This document shows, one piece after another, positions 11,861 through 27,289 of a DNA stretch of 64,000 nt (positions are counted from its first letter, which is position 1; each line of letters opens with the position of its first letter). A program made the position numbers and the translations under genes. The notes beneath the pieces are model-generated. The model searched no databases, had not been told where the DNA came from, and saw only the letters and a list, made by a program, of their open reading frames with translations. This stretch comes from Plectrocnemia conspersa. Lineage: Eukaryota; Arthropoda; Insecta; Trichoptera; Polycentropodidae. Where the stretch lies: positions 124,001 to 188,000 of the forward strand of contig VTFK01000493.1 in the NCBI GenBank assembly GCA_009617715.1, given 5' to 3'.

Positions 11861-13090
11861 TCGAATTTAATTTTTCGTCACGACATTTATACGTGAAATT
11901 ATGAAAACCTGATCTGTGATGCTTAATTGGAATTATAAGTATCCCTAATTTTGCTTTTATCAATATTAGTCACTGACTTTCAACATTAATCTATCGAGCT
12001 AGTATGAGATGCATTTAGCTCTCAATACTATATAGTTATAATTATAATCTGCACTAATATCAATAGCAAGACACAATATAAATGTATAGTTATCGGTGTT
12101 TATATGAGATATGAATCAGAGTACTTTTATCTAAAAAGTTCAATCTAGGTAATCTCGAAATTTAGTCAATTTTTTTAATTCCATTAGCATAACATGTTTC
12201 TCGAACTTTTTAGGATTTCTTGCTTGACGGTATTTTTAAAAAAATTTGATAGCTCGTGGACCATTTTAAAATTTAAAATTTAAATAAACTACAATTAAAT
12301 ACAGGCTATTATTAAAAGTATTTCGCCTTCGTTTTTATTTTAATAATTGGTTATTAATTTACATACATATATAAGAAAATAATAGTTTTTTATTTATTGA
12401 TTTGTGTGTGAAAGTACAGTTTTAAAAACTATTAATAATCAGCAATAAACCTATAAAAGTGATCCTGGTAAAAAAAATGTGTAATAAAAAAATATTATCA
12501 AGATGATTCTTGGGATCGTACATATTATTATTAAAAAAAATAATAAATTGTCTAATTATAGTTTCCTCAAAGAAAGTAGTATGTTGAATTAATCTGATTG
12601 ACCAAGAAAAGTTTTTTCTTTGTTTTGTAAAATTTTCAAAGCTAAAAATATCCTTAACTCTATATTAGAAACGGTTTTAATGCAGGAGTTTTTTAAAAAC
12701 GTGAAGTTATAATAAATTATATTTTAAATTGCAAAGTAAATAATTATAGCTGATTAATACAAACAGAATTTAATTTATATATCTAAAGATTTTTTTACAC
12801 GTTCTAGTGAATGATGATAATAATAATTAGGTGACCATTTAGGATAATTATATTTCCTTTGACTTTTAATAATCATATATTGTATATATAGTAATAAAAT
12901 TATTTGTTTTATATCATATTTTAATTTTATAGAAATGCATAGTACGAATCGCATGGTTCTTAAATAAAATTAAAATGACCGTTAAAAGTCAGTTTTTTTT
13001 TAATACAATAATAATAGTAGTCGCTTTAATAATATTATTATTATTTTATTTTATTAATTTATTTAGCTTAATAGCTAATCTTTACATCTA
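11861..13090. other. A+T-rich non-coding stretch
   Basis: No supported gene, RNA gene or element is visible. Confidence 0.5.
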
Positions 13091-13096
13091 ACAAAT

Positions 13097-14245
13097 TTAG
13101 TAAACATATATAAAAAGTATATAAAAAAAAATACATAACAGAAAGAAAAAATAAAAATATACAATAATAATATTATAATTAATATTATAATTTATTTCTA
13201 TATGTACGAAGGTGTTTTTTATTCCATTTATGAAACCCGTTATATTTTTTGCTGTTTCAGATTTCTCTTGGAAGACTATTATATAAATCAAAACCTCCGT
13301 ACATAATTCCCCTAGCCGTACTCGTTTTCTTATACTTAATTATCTTTAAATTTTCTCTATTTCTAGTATTATATTTATGTACATCTTTATTTCTTATTAA
13401 ATACTTATTAAAATATTCTGGTAACATATTATTTTCTAACTTATATATAAATACTAAAACATTCATACTCAATATTTCTTGAACATTCAACCATTCTAAT
13501 CTATCAATCATACTTTTACAATTAATTAATCTATTTTTATTTAAGATTACTCTCATTGATCTATTTTGTAATTTTTGCAACATTTGTTTATCTAATTTAT
13601 TTAACATATTTAATAGTGTTGCACAATAATTAAAATGGGGCAATATTATACTATTGTAAATTATTTTTTTTATATTTATATTAATTATATTTCCTAATCT
13701 AGAAAATAAACCTATTTTTCTACTAATTTTTTTTAATATGTAATTACAGTGTTCTTTAAAATTTAATTTTGTATCAACAATTACTCCTAAATATTTTATA
13801 TTATCCACTATTTCTATACTCGAGTTATTTATTACTATTTTGGTACTATTATCTAACACATTTTTATAATTAATAAACATACATTTAGTTTTATTCTCAT
13901 TTAATTTAAGTACATTATTCTTTAACCATATTTCTAATATACTTAATTCATTATTTAAATTATTTACAATTTCTTTAATGTTATCACCTATGCAATACAT
14001 TAATGTGTAATCCGCAAATAGATGAATTTTACATTTTTTCACGTTATTAACTATATCATTAATATACAAAACAAATAACAATGGTCCCAATTTAGACCCT
14101 TGTGGTACTCCATAAGACACTAATTTCTCTTCAGAATATACATTATTTATTTTAACTTTTTTGTTTTCTTTTATATAAGTAATTATTAAACCATCTTAAA
14201 ACTATATCACTTATACCTATACTCTCCAATTTCTTTAACATTATT
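13097..14245 (-). pseudogene. 5'-truncated LINE reverse transcriptase (CR1/L2 or jockey-like)
   Basis: A 287-codon open frame at 13,257-14,120 encodes reverse-transcriptase hallmarks: YGVPQGSKLGPLLFVLYIND near its start, then LFADYTLMYC, where the catalytic FADD box has become FADY, then LKLNENKTKCM and KYLGVIVD. The frame breaks near the C-terminal LPREI; the next frame continues for about 20 residues to 13,190. Upstream, another frame adds ESIGISDIVLRWFNNYL before a one-base shift. The 5' side stops at a TA microsatellite, so the endonuclease is missing. The mutated active site and two frameshifts mean it is inactive. Confidence 0.85.
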
Positions 14246-14322
14246 TTTCTGTCTATTATATACTATATATGACTACCTATAAAATAATTGTATTAAATTG
14301 GAACACGAATATTATCATTAAT

Positions 14323-15095
<773 letters not shown>

Positions 15096-15099
15096 TTTA

Positions 15100-15225
15100 A
15101 AATAAAATTGCGCTGGGTCATGCATAGTGGCATCTATTCTAGAGACTGGTAGTTTTTTTTTTGTTTATTTTGTTTATTCCCGTTGTAATGCATTGGGCTA
15201 ACGCCTTAATAATTAATAAATAAAA
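15100..15225 (+). repeat. SINE/LINE tail fragment
   Basis: GTGGCATCTATTCTAGAG near 15,127 and GTAATGCATTGGGCTAACGC near 15,185 followed by AATAAATAAAAA match the body and tail wording of the SINE at 5.93-6.20 kb. It is probably a second, diverged copy. Confidence 0.4.
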
Positions 15226-15289
15226 ATTATTTTTTATATTATCATATTCTTCATTGTTCATGGCAAGATATATAAAATAATATTATAAA

Positions 15290-15640
15290 TTAACAAGCAG
15301 CGAGAAATGTACAAGTGTAGTGGTAGTGGGTGTAGGGGTAGTGCGATCGAAAACGTTTTTCACATAAGAACCATTTTATCGGGGGTAATTCATTTATAAC
15401 GTGACTCGACTCGCACGCAATAAAATAATAATGCTCTTTTCGGGATACGGCCTATCGATCGGAGCGGGTAATTACCAAAGGCCCATTTTTTATTTCCCTC
15501 CTCATTGCCCGGGTCCATCGGGTGGCCTAAAACACCCCACCCTATCCCATTCACGTGAAACAGTACAACCCTCTCTTGTTTTCTCTTAAGGGATCGTCAC
15601 CTGTTACTGAAGTGGTTGACGACTCGTCAAAAATAAATCT
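15290..15640. promoter_or_regulatory. G+C-rich island, second candidate regulatory module upstream of scratch
   Basis: This island about 2.3 kb before the scratch coding exon has CACCTG at 15,598-15,603 (reverse of CAGGTG), CACGTG at 15,552-15,557 and the 10-mer GTGGTTGACG at 15,612-15,621 shared with the island at 1.2-1.7 kb. A 62-codon ORF inside has no family pattern. An autoregulatory or neural enhancer is a reasonable guess but not shown. Confidence 0.25.
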
Positions 15641-17891
15641 GTAACAATCACTATTTTCGCAAATTGTTATGAAAATGTATTACATGTAGATTTAACAAAT
15701 TTTATTTATTTTTATAGCGGAAAAGTTGTTTAAATATTTTCTAGTTTAATATTTTTTTATTAACGTATAAATTGTGTAATGTTAAATGTTGGGTTAAACT
15801 CCGGACTTCGCAAGTCGTAGTTAGACCATGGTTGACAGGAAGAGGGAAGCGGCTGCTTTCTTGGTCGATCCTTGTTTCGGTTGAAGTCTCGTTTTTCGCA
15901 ATCAGAAGTAACTTGTTGTGCGCTAAATGAAGGAGGTTTCTTTTCTCACATTAAATGTTACCCAAATTTATTCTCAATGTTCTCAATGAATGTTCTAAAT
16001 AAGTCTTACTTTACTAATTATCTTTGTGTTACGTTTGAGAAGCACTATAAATACAGATTGCATATTACAGAGACTCACCGCAGATCGATAAAAATGTTTT
16101 ATTTTGAAATGTATGCTACTTTAACAACACTTATAGTATTACGCACTCTTTATGATGCCCTTTTCCGCAACATACTAGAAGCTGATTCCATTCTATGAAT
16201 TGCAATTGACTGCGGTTCGAAAATTAATAGTTATGGATTTATACTTAATGGATATATTCATTCCTGTATCTCAGTGCTCTCATTTTGGGACCGCTATAAT
16301 ATGTTCCTTTGTCAACTCGCAAAGTGTTATCTAATAAAACACTTGGAAATTGCTCAAAGGCATAGTTGAGAACCCTTCGGTTCTCCAGCAGCTTCAAATA
16401 TGGACCCCGGAAGACCGTCATAGTTCTCGGTCACTATCTCTATTCTTGTCTGTAAAGGCTGAGACGGAAGGGTTTGTCAACTCTTCTCTGGCAATAGCCG
16501 TCTGACTGCAGATACTGCAATTTTCTGGTGCATCTACGGTGAGTTGTCTCAGATTGTATTGGATTGAATTTTATATTTTTTTTTATATTTATGCTTTTGG
16601 CCATTGTGGCGCATTATGTTAAACTGCCAGGTTACAGTGGTACTAATTCTAATAAATAAAATACGAATCTTCACATGACTATTGTAATTTGAACATGTGG
16701 AGATTTGGCAACCCTTATGAAACACATTTCACGGACGGCTATCTGCACCTGTAAATGCCAAACATTATTTTATGTTTGTAAAGACACTATTTTTGTTTGT
16801 GTATATGTTTTTAAATATATAGTTTTCAACTTTCTATATAGTTGAGTACTCTTCCTAGAAGGCAAACATTAATCACTTTCGTAATCGTTAAAATGCTGTG
16901 CCGTCATTTGTCTGTGGACGTCATTTCAGCTTTTTTAAATTACCAGTGATTGAATTAAACCAACGAAATTGCTAGAATATTTTAAATACATAATATTACC
17001 GATATTAATATATATACAATAGTTAATAATGTTTGGAACGAATTTGATATATGTAAATAAAGATCGGATCAAAAATTTGCGAAATACAGCTGTTTTTTGA
17101 ATAAGCGGTAAACGATAATAAAGGACTTTCCAGCATTTTTTTTTTCGTTTAACGAACGAATTCTGCGAATTTCGGTCATAGTAGATACCCCCGATAAACA
17201 TTCTATTCACAAATGTTGTTTCGAACGCGTAAAAGATATTTTTGTTGTTGTAAGAAGCGTCGTATTTGCTCGCATTTTGAAACAAAATAAAGGCGCACAA
17301 AACACCATAGATTTTGGAGCGGCACTAGTCACTCGGGTATATTGAGAGAAAAACAACTACATATGTTGCTCAAGTATACAAATTGTTTCATTTTAATATT
17401 TTTTTCAAATTACATTTGAGATAATGTAAGCGAATATTTTACCAATATTAGATCAATTATTCGAATAATCAATTGAGAGCTCTTGACAGTCGATGAAACT
17501 AAATTAATTTTTTTGTAAAGTCACATAATGAATCCTTCTGCAATAGTTAGTATTTAGACATCCTCTGTAATAGATTGACCAGGTTCCAAACAACACTTTT
17601 CGTTTAACCTGTTTTTTAGTTGCTAAAATGATTCAGAATTGTTGTATAACTAACACTTTTTATATTATTTTCAATAAACCTGTTTTTTTATTTAATCAAA
17701 ATCTAATAAAATCAAATATAAAAAAATAATTATCAACAGAATTTAATGTCGATATACGTTCGTACATAAAAAGCTAGCAATCAAGTGACACGACGTGACT
17801 TGAAAATAAAACTTGGATATGCGTGCCGCATATCGTCGTCGTGCGACAATTACTTATTCATGTAATAATGCTTTTATACGTATACTTTCAG
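15641..17891. other. Intron or upstream sequence of scratch
   Basis: No coding exon is visible. An open frame of 108 codons at 15,872-16,198 has no family pattern. At 16,590-16,670 the wording TTGGCCATTGTGG to AATAAATAAAATAC resembles the LINE-like tail found elsewhere. The final bases (TATACTTTCAG ending at 17,891) form the pyrimidine tract and AG of the splice acceptor for the scratch exon, so at least the right part is intronic. The SNAG-encoding first exon expected for a Scratch gene was not found in the window. Confidence 0.5.
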
Positions 17892-18808
17892 ACTACCCCG
17901 GACTCGAAAGCGAAGCGGCGCTCCACGGGCGCTCTCCCGAGGAGACCGCCGCCGCCCATGACCTGCTGTCTCTGGCGCAGAGCCTGCCACCCCTGGCCGC
18001 ACCGGGAGTGCTGGCCATATTGCAACCGGCCGCCGGACCACCGCCCACCGCCTCGTGCCTCTACGTAGTCTCGTCGCTGCAGCCTCGCACCCCTTGCGAG
18101 TACTCCTCCGACGCCGAAAACAACAACCCCAACTCTATCAGGCAGCAGGAGGACTGGCAAGAAGACCAGACGACCAGCGACGCCACCCCCAACGACTCAG
18201 AGTCTTCTGCGACCTACACCTACGACACCCTGTCCGTGACGGACGGGCGGTCCAAAAACAAAACCAGAAGAAGCAGCACCAGGAAGTGGAGTTCCGACGA
18301 AGTGTCCAACAGCGGTGACAGCGAGTCGTCCACCAGATCCGGGAGGTACGCCTGCGGGGAGTGCGGCAAGAGGTACGCGACGTCAAGCAATCTGTCGAGA
18401 CACAAGCAGACTCACAGGAGCTTGGACTCTCTGGCCGCTAAGAAATGCATGACCTGCGGAAAGGCCTACGTGTCTATGCCTGCTTTGGCCATGCACGTCC
18501 TTACCCACAAACTGTCGCACGTCTGCGGCATTTGCGGGAAGCTCTTCTCCAGGCCTTGGCTGCTCCAAGGGCATCTCAGATCTCACACCGGAGAGAAGCC
18601 TTACGGATGCGCGCACTGCGGGAAGGCCTTCGCGGACAGGTCCAATCTAAGGGCGCACATGCAGACTCACTCCCACGACAAAAACTTCGAGTGCTCCAGA
18701 TGTCACAAGTCGTTCGCGCTCAAGAGCTACCTCAACAAGCACTTGGAGTCCGCGTGTCTCAAAGACGGCTCGCCCGACGAAGACACCGTGGACATTGAGG
18801 TCACATAA
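17892..18808 (+). CDS. scrt: scratch, terminal coding exon (five C2H2 zinc fingers, Snail superfamily)
   Basis: Scratch proteins are nuclear, DNA-binding repressors of the Snail superfamily; in animals studied they act in neural differentiation at CAGGTG-type E-boxes. The exon starts after TATACTTTCAG with a split codon and encodes about 305 residues to a TAA at 18,806. A low-complexity N-terminal part rich in Ser, Pro and Ala is followed by five fingers: YACGECGKRYATSSNLSRH, then KCMTCGKAYVSMPALAMH, HVCGICGKLFSRPWLLQGH, YGCAHCGKAFADRSNLRAH, and FECSRCHKSFALKSYLNKH, which ends in Cys (C2HC). The TGEKP linker sits between fingers 3 and 4. The wording KAYVSMPALAMHVLTHKLSH separates Scratch from Snail and Slug. 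G+C is far higher than in the flanks. The upstream exon carrying the SNAG repression domain is not in view. Frames on the other strand over this exon are shadows. Confidence 0.95.
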
Positions 18809-19060
18809 TAAGTCAAGAAATCACAAGTCTGAAAGCGTTGTTTCATTTACATGCGTATATGTTATTTTTTTAGATAAAGACTTCAGTGTGTGCGTGTGTG
18901 TTAAGCGTACCCATTCTATTTTGATTGCCTAAATTGTGAAATTGGATATGGTTGCATCCAAATATATTAGAACACATACATACATCAAATAGCTCAATTT
19001 GACAAAATATTCAATTTATGTTGAATATTTATAAATAAAAAAATTAAAATATTGCCTATT
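18809..19060 (+). other. Start of scratch 3' UTR
   Basis: Sequence after the stop is A+T-rich with AATAAA-type signals, for example ATAAATAAAAAAATT near 19,030. The true 3' end could be here or several kilobases on; the sequence alone does not decide. Confidence 0.4.
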
Positions 19061-22000
19061 ATAGTAAAGTCAACTATAGAACAAATTAACTAATTAATAG
19101 AGTAAACTTAGTTTTGAATCATTGCAATATACATATAAATAAATATTCAAAAAAATAATTCATATTTATTTATTCTTGAACGTCAATTTTATTTTTTGGC
19201 AAAAATTTTTTTAAAAAAAAAACAATATTTTAAAAAAATTAGATATAAACAACAAATCGAAATCAAAAAATATTATTTAAATCAAAACTTATAATAAAAA
19301 AATTAATAAATCAAAAATGAGTTATTTAAAATAAATTGCCAAAAATTAAAAAAAATATTTTTTCAAATTAAAAAAATTAAATTATCTTGCGTGTTTATAT
19401 TGAGTTATCTGATATTTGTGGCACAGCTGTTAAATTGAATTTAATACAGATTAGATCATTGACAAAATGATACAGAATGTAACAAAAAAAGTATAATTCA
19501 TTTCACAAATTAGGCAATTACATGAATCGTAACGCAACATAAGCGTGTATTATATACACAAATATATATTCATATATATATCAAGGCCTCCAAGTGGAAG
19601 TATGGGCAATAAAAAGCAATATTATATTTACACATATTATTTATAAACAATATACCTATATGATATATTTAAAGAAAACTATATATATAGTACCTTAGAT
19701 CGATTCGTAAGCATTGCTTGGATAGTATTAGTTGAGATTAGATTGAGCTTAGAACAGATTAAAAAATGATACAAATGCAACGAAGGCAATGATACATTAT
19801 GTTTATTATTATTATAATAATATAAACAATAATTAATAATAATTTATAAACTAGTAGCGAATTTAGTGGATAAAGAAACGACATAAGAACATAAATGAAT
19901 TAAAATGTTTTTTGTACTAGTATTTTGTAATTTATTAAATAATGTACGTAATTATGAGACATTTTGAATTTACATACATTATACTCGTTTTTTAAAATTA
20001 TTTATTAAAAATTAATTTATTTTCACGTTAATTACAAATAATTTTATAACGAAACAAGATGAATATCTTAATGCCATAATTCATAGAACTTTATATAGTG
20101 CGACTAATTTATTTAACCGGCAGTGACCGAAGGCTTACATGGTCTAAAATATATATATTTCAAAAATTAACATAAATAGAATAATTATACATTCCAAGAG
20201 TATTTTATATGTATATTCAATATGTCTATTAGTACAAAAAAATGGAAAAGAATGCAGCCAGGTACTAATTATTATTATTATTGATATTATTTGCTTATGT
20301 ATTAAAAACAAGCATCATCTGTTGAAGAGACTGTGGTTTTGTTTTCAAGACAGAAATGTGGAAATTAGAGTGGGACTGGTGTAACGAGCGATTAATTCCA
20401 TAACATTTGCGCTTTTGCTGCGTATTTTTCACTCGTCTAAAATCGGACGAAAACAGCATTCGCGTATTCGAATATTAACTGAAAGGTGTATCATTAGATT
20501 TTAAAGCTCGTGTTTTCTTATGCCTATAAAATATTGTACTAACGATAATTAGCCATTTTCACAAATTGCTCCCATACATTAAAATAAGTGATAATATATG
20601 TATATTTTTATACGCAGCTATTCTAACGCTCGTTACGACAGTTCTCTATATCATAAATTTCAATTAAATCGGTCGGTGCAGAAAGAGCTTTAATAATTCT
20701 AAACTCTCAACAGTGTAGACAGTCAATTTCCTATCACAGAGTCACTTTGATTGCATGGAATTCAAAAGCAATGCTTATTTTATCACTCCTCTAAGATGTT
20801 ATGAATTCAATCAAATTCTTCTTTTTCTGCAAAGACCGATCCAATTGTGATAATTTTAAACGAATAAAGTAATATAGCAAATCTTCCATAGTTCGTAATA
20901 AATATCGATACTTAAACATATAGTTGATACCTGAAACCTGATGATAAGCAATTTAATTGTTGTGTGTATTTTGTTGGTAAGCATTTTTGTAAGCAATTCT
21001 CGGAAGTTTAAGATAACCTATTTATTTTTTAATATACTCAAAAGTCATAGTAAAAGTGGATTGAAAGCTTTCAAATCAACGGTCACTCAATTAATTGATT
21101 CGGTCAATTAGAATGCAATTAGAAGATTGTTCAACAGTCGAAAATATACTAGTACCTTTGTCTTTTTAAACCTAGAGCTTTTTGATACTTCGAAATAAAT
21201 TAAATTTATACATACATATATATTTATTAAATTATATTTTACGTATATACATGAACGAAATATATATGTATATTAAAAATAAATATGAAGAGGCAACGAA
21301 TATTAAATTTTTCCCTATGTTCTTCTATACATCTGTGAAAAAAAAGTGTATAAATAGGAATGTGTATGTATGTATGTGTATGTTAGTTTACATCTAAACA
21401 TATTATACATACGTGAGTGGATGAATTTCTCAATTTCCATTGTAAATGTTTGTAAAACCAAGGAATGCTTGTATGCGAGTGTCAATTTCATAGTTAAGCG
21501 ATGGCTAAATTTAAATATGGTTTTAATGCAAAAATTAATCAATTAAATAGTAACTAAAATTACAGCAAATCTTATAAAATCAATATTTAATTAGAATCAG
21601 CGTTTTCCGTTTAAAAATTGTAAATTGTGTAAATCTTATGACCTATTAAAGTTTATCAATGTCATGAATCACAGAATCTTAATCAGTGGCAGTTCGTCCT
21701 TATGGTCTGTGGGTCTGCAGCCCTCCCAGTCTAAAATAAATGTTCCTGTTTTAAATAATGTTATGTTTGTAACTTATAATATCATATTTAGTACATATTT
21801 TAGTTTTATTACTGATATTTTGTTCAATATTTTAACTTTTAATGCTGCAGTACCTTCACTACAAATTCTTACGAGACGCCATTGATATATTTATACATAT
21901 TATTTATTGGAATACGCTGCACTAATATTTTGTGAATTAAAAAATGCATTATATTAATTTTAATATGTTTATCCCTTCAGTAAGATCTGCTTTCAAACGT

Positions 22001-22602
22001 CATAGATAGTAAAGTAACATAATTGTCAAAATAATATATTATTTAAAATATCAAAAACACTGTTTTGTGTAGTTGGAAGTGAAGTTAAACGTAACCAAAA
22101 TATTGCCTTAGCTGATTTTTTATTCACCAGCAATATATTATAAAAGGACATTTTTTGGCGTTCGCTATATTTTTTATTATTTTTTGAAACTGACACAGAT
22201 ACATTATATAAATAATAATTAATGTCAATATCGCATGCTGCCATCGTGTACAAGAGCCTATTATAGAGACTGAAATTTTGTATGTAAAAAAATATTAGTA
22301 TTAATCGATTTAAAAGAAAAATAAATAAAAAAGATCTCGTTCTTATTTTGCTTAAAATCACACTAAAAATGGTGTGGTTTTGAATTTTTCAAATTAAGGA
22401 ATTGTATTTTTACACTTGTAGTCTTTTGCAGTCCTGTGCGAACGTCGAGTTACACTTTTTTTGCACTGCGTGTCGAAATATCCAAAAACAAGTACAAATT
22501 GCGTCTTAAATTTTATGTATATAAAATATAAGCAACGATAGGTTTTTTAGCAGAAAGCTAGAATGTGCAACACTTATTACTATAATTAATATTTATATTA
22601 GC

Positions 22603-22716
<114 letters not shown>

Positions 22717-23372
22717 CAGATAGTTCAAAACCAACTTTATTTTAATTTAAAAAATCATTGAAATTGATTTTTTATAATCTGAATAAAGAAATTGATAAAT
22801 ATTATGTTGGTTTTGTGAAAACTGTATGTATTATATATACATAGTTTAAATGTGGAAAACCTATGGACTTTAATTATGTAATACATCAAAGAATTGAACT
22901 TTTTTTATCATATTTGTTGCAATAATATAACATACAAACTTATAACTGGTGTGTGTTATTTGAATATTATATATGAAATATCCGGTTTCAAATCAAAATT
23001 TTGCTTTGCTGTATACATATACCATCTTAACATATGCTTGTATCGAAAAACCCTTGATTTTATTATAGCTAGTCTAGAGTTTGGAACTTCTAAACCAATC
23101 ATGCCTAATTATATTGTAAAATTTTGAATTTCTTAATCAAATAACGCATTCATTTGCTCTTTCTTTATCTTAAGTTCGTGCGGTACCCATTTTTTCATTG
23201 ACAATAAAATCTTAAAACCACAATTTATTGAGAATTTATCATTTTTCAATGCAATACGAACTTTGTTCCATTAAAATTTAAAGAGTTTGAAAATGTAAAA
23301 TATGTTCCTCAAATATCAGCACTGAATTATTTCATCTTTATCCAAATCCTTGTGCCGAACACTTGCTATTAT

Positions 23373-23407
23373 CACACTCCACGTAAAAATGTTTTGCGTG
23401 GAGTGTG
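23373..23407. repeat. Perfect 11-bp hairpin
   Basis: CACACTCCACG (23,373-23,383) and its reverse complement (23,397-23,407) flank a 13-nt loop. A second small hairpin, CCACGTAAAAGTGG, follows within 20 bp. This may be chance in A+T-rich DNA or a fragment of a foldback repeat. Confidence 0.85.
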
Positions 23408-26400
23408 CGACAATACCACGTAAAAGTGGTTTGCTTTTATATTATAACACCAAAGTTTTTACACGAGTATAATTCATGTGGCACCCATCTATCTGCGCTT
23501 ATTTACAAATTCTTAATCCGTCAACGATCCATGCGTTCATTAAAATACTTTGACGTTTGAAAGTATAGTAATGTAATACGATATCGACTCAAACTTAACA
23601 TTAAGAAATCGGACATTTCATACTTAATATCCTAATATACAATACATGGCAACAATTTAAAAAATGAACACTTCAAATAGTTGCTGTAAACTAAAAATCG
23701 CAAACATGTTAACTAAAATTTGAAATGTTAAATGATAGATTTTTTTAATCATTCAATAATTAAATTAAATGAATAATTAAGTATTGGAACATTTATCACA
23801 AAAATCTCATAATTAATTATTGTCAATATATTCCTGTCATAGTTAATTTTCAAAGATTTTTTTACAGATACAAATTCAAACTAAGTTCATTTTTTGAAAA
23901 GAATGCCAGTTAACATGTTCTTAAATTATGTTACTTTATTAACAGATTCTGTAGGTTTTCCACCCTATACTTTATTATAATTTTAATTTTGTACATTTTA
24001 TTTTAAAACCTTAGCACTGGCGTAGTACAAATATGAAAATTCGTCTGTACTATGTTGCTAATATAACGCATTCGAATAAAATAGTAATAATAATACGATA
24101 AGCAACCATTACGTACTATGCAATAATTTTTTACCAGTACGATAGTGTTTGTGCGTTTAGATTTGCAAATTTAATATTAAAAAATATGTATAATACAGCA
24201 CTCTGTTCGAAGCGAGAGATCAAAAACTCTCATGCAAAACTGACTATGTGAGCCATATCATTAATGAAAATTATACGCGTTTCTTGTTCCTTAAAAAATT
24301 CTACGATTTTAACTATCTACCTAATGACAAGTGAAAACTTATAACTTAGCAATAAACTTACAAAAAAATAAATAAATTATATACATATATTCCTAGCAAT
24401 ACGATTTAGATTGTACATATGTAATATTCAGTTTCTATAGTTAAATCAATATATACTATTTTGACAAAAGGTAAATTTCTCAAAAAAAACCATAAATATT
24501 ACGAGCATTAATTTAATCATTTATAACTCTTAAGGTAGATTTTTATATGCAATAATATTTTTCTTCGTACATTTCATATCTTTTTTTTTATATAAAAAAA
24601 AGTCACTTTGCTGTTAACTTTGCCTGAGTCGTCATATTTAACCGTCGCATCAATTAAAACAGTGCTAGTTAGATTAGTGTTCAATTACTGTGATAAAAAT
24701 TTATGTACGTGCGGATTAACTACATTTTTGTCTTACAAAATTGTATTACAATAAGACCATTTTGCAGTTTTCAAAATTATGATAAAATATCGCATAAGGT
24801 AGTACAATGTATAGTGTGAAACATTAATATGTAACTCGTGTGCGTGTATGTGTGTACAAGATATGTATACATACATGCATAAAATGCATTGTATAATGTA
24901 TTATAGAAAAAACAAATATTTTTCTTACATTTATGACAATTTTTAAATTTCACTTTAAAGTAAACTTACTTTAAACTTTAAACGTGAGGACTTTATTATT
25001 TTTGTTTAATATAATGTCGTCATCGCAATACCTCTCGCCTATTCATCGCATACAACATTTAATACCGCTGATTATTTTCAGTTAATTTTAATGTGTTTCT
25101 ATTGATACTAGATTTTATAAATATGCATATGTTAATAATAATTAAAACAATATGAAATAAAATCGGAGATGTGATAATCTGTCGGATATGTAATAATCCC
25201 ATGTGATAGGAATTTTTTACTACGTAAGCCTCGTCCGTAACCTGACTTTTTTCAACAGGGTTGTAAAACAGGGACAGGATTTATGATAAGGTATATAAAT
25301 GTTGTATAAATTTTTATGAATTATATTATTCTGCGGTGAGAGGTATTTAATGTTTTGTTAATAAAAAAAATACCGTCGATACTCTGTCTAACCTAATACT
25401 ATATAAAAAAATCCCCGTTAGTCATTAAGTTGCGGTAGTGTGACAAAATCTCTGACTTAGAGACTGCCTTAAGTCACAAGCCAAAATGCAGCAACAGTTA
25501 TTTAAATTTTATAAAATAAATTTCACTCATAAGCGATGACGTGTTTTATATAAGATTTATTTCTTAAATAATTCAAAATATTTTAATATATAATAAATAG
25601 ATTACACTTGTAATATTTTAAGCAACCGCGTATTAAAAATGCAATAAAAAAGTCTATTATTAGATATTAAAAAAATAGTAATATTTACGATATTACAAAA
25701 GTGGCAGTTCTTATTCATTTTTTACTATGTATTGAAGACCAAAATCTAGTTTTATTCAAATAGTTTACAATGATCTACAATTGTGTTAAAAATTAACATC
25801 TTATAAAAATATTAATAACATAATTTAAAAATCATTTTAAACTCTATACCGCAAAGCAATAATTCCCAATACTAACTAACTGCATTTTAAATACCTATTT
25901 ATATCTAAGTTTTTCCTGTCAGTTTGTTTTGTAATCAAAAAAGTGATATCACTAAAAAATAATAAAAAAAAACAAACGTTAATTATTTACAACAAAAAAA
26001 CTAATAAAAATATTAGCTATACTTAAAAAAATATATATTTAGACTAACTGTTATTAAACGTATGTTTTTTCCCTCCTTGTACTGAGCCATAGAAAATTTT
26101 GTTATATTTGTATCGATTTAATTTTGTAGATATATTTACATAATATTTATAATGATATTTAGTGAAAACGTACTTTTACATGCTATCGAGTGTTTAATGC
26201 GAAGAAACTGGCTTTAAGTTACTCAACGTGTCCGAGCAGAGTTATCTTCATATGTACATAAATATAATGACACAAAGTCACTTTTGTGAACGCTTAACGA
26301 TGACAACGTACATTTTTTTTACAATTCAGCCTTTTCGAATACGAAGTGAAGAGTTAAAGTTTTAACTGTGCTCTGGACATGAAGTGAAAATTATATATTA

Positions 26401-27289
26401 TTATATTATATTTAAAGTAACAACAAAATGTGAGCAATAAAATAAAATATTTTCAATCTAATTCTTGTTTTCATTTTATGTACAAAACCTTTAAAGAATA
26501 TACTTTTTTATGTCGTCCATGTCGATTCGGCGTGCGCTCCACTGAATGCGAACTCAGACTCAAACTTTTATATATTTCCAGTCGAAAAGGATAATTTATG
26601 CAGGGAATAACAGTTTTACGTCATAGAAAAAACATTCATAACACATCACACAAGATCTAGCGGCCCAGGCGATCGCCTGTATTGCATGCCCCTCGGACAT
26701 GAGACACGGTCAGACACAGCAAAAAGGAACCAATCTCCACTACACTGTCGCAGCCACAACTACAATAGCTTTGAGAATCATCCTTCCGCCAGCTTCTCCA
26801 CCACCGCTCGGAGAATAATAATCTCGCCTATCATAGTTTGTCACACTATATGTAATTTTTAGTTAATAAATTATTACTAATTTCCGACGGCGTCTTTCTG
26901 GCTGCAAAGTCACACCCCTTAGAGCTAGAAAACCCTAAATCTTGAAATGTTCTACTTAAACTTTATAATTTTAAAAATATTTATATTGCTGTTTTACAAT
27001 TTTGTGTAGTTTCTTTTCGAACGCGTCAGTATATATTTATATATAGAATTTATTTTATTAGTAGTTGTTAATGACATGCTATTACAATAGTACTTATTTT
27101 GAGTCTTTGCCGCTTTTTGTTGAAAAATGCTCACATTTCTACTCAAGTTTTTTTTAGAAATTTTTTTTCAATTCTCTAAAAAATAACTTTGAATTATTTT
27201 AAATTGCAACGTTCGCCAAAATTTAATTACAATTTTTTTGTACGAAGAAGCTAATATAAATCCACATTATTTATGTTGTAGCGGCCGAT

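Noticed and set aside
15872..16198. 108-codon plus-strand frame before scratch as an exon
   Set aside because: No family pattern, no convincing splice sites and composition like the flanks.
17823..18798. Several 60-117 codon frames on both strands over the scratch exon
   Set aside because: Shadows of the zinc-finger frame in a G+C-rich exon where stop codons are rare.
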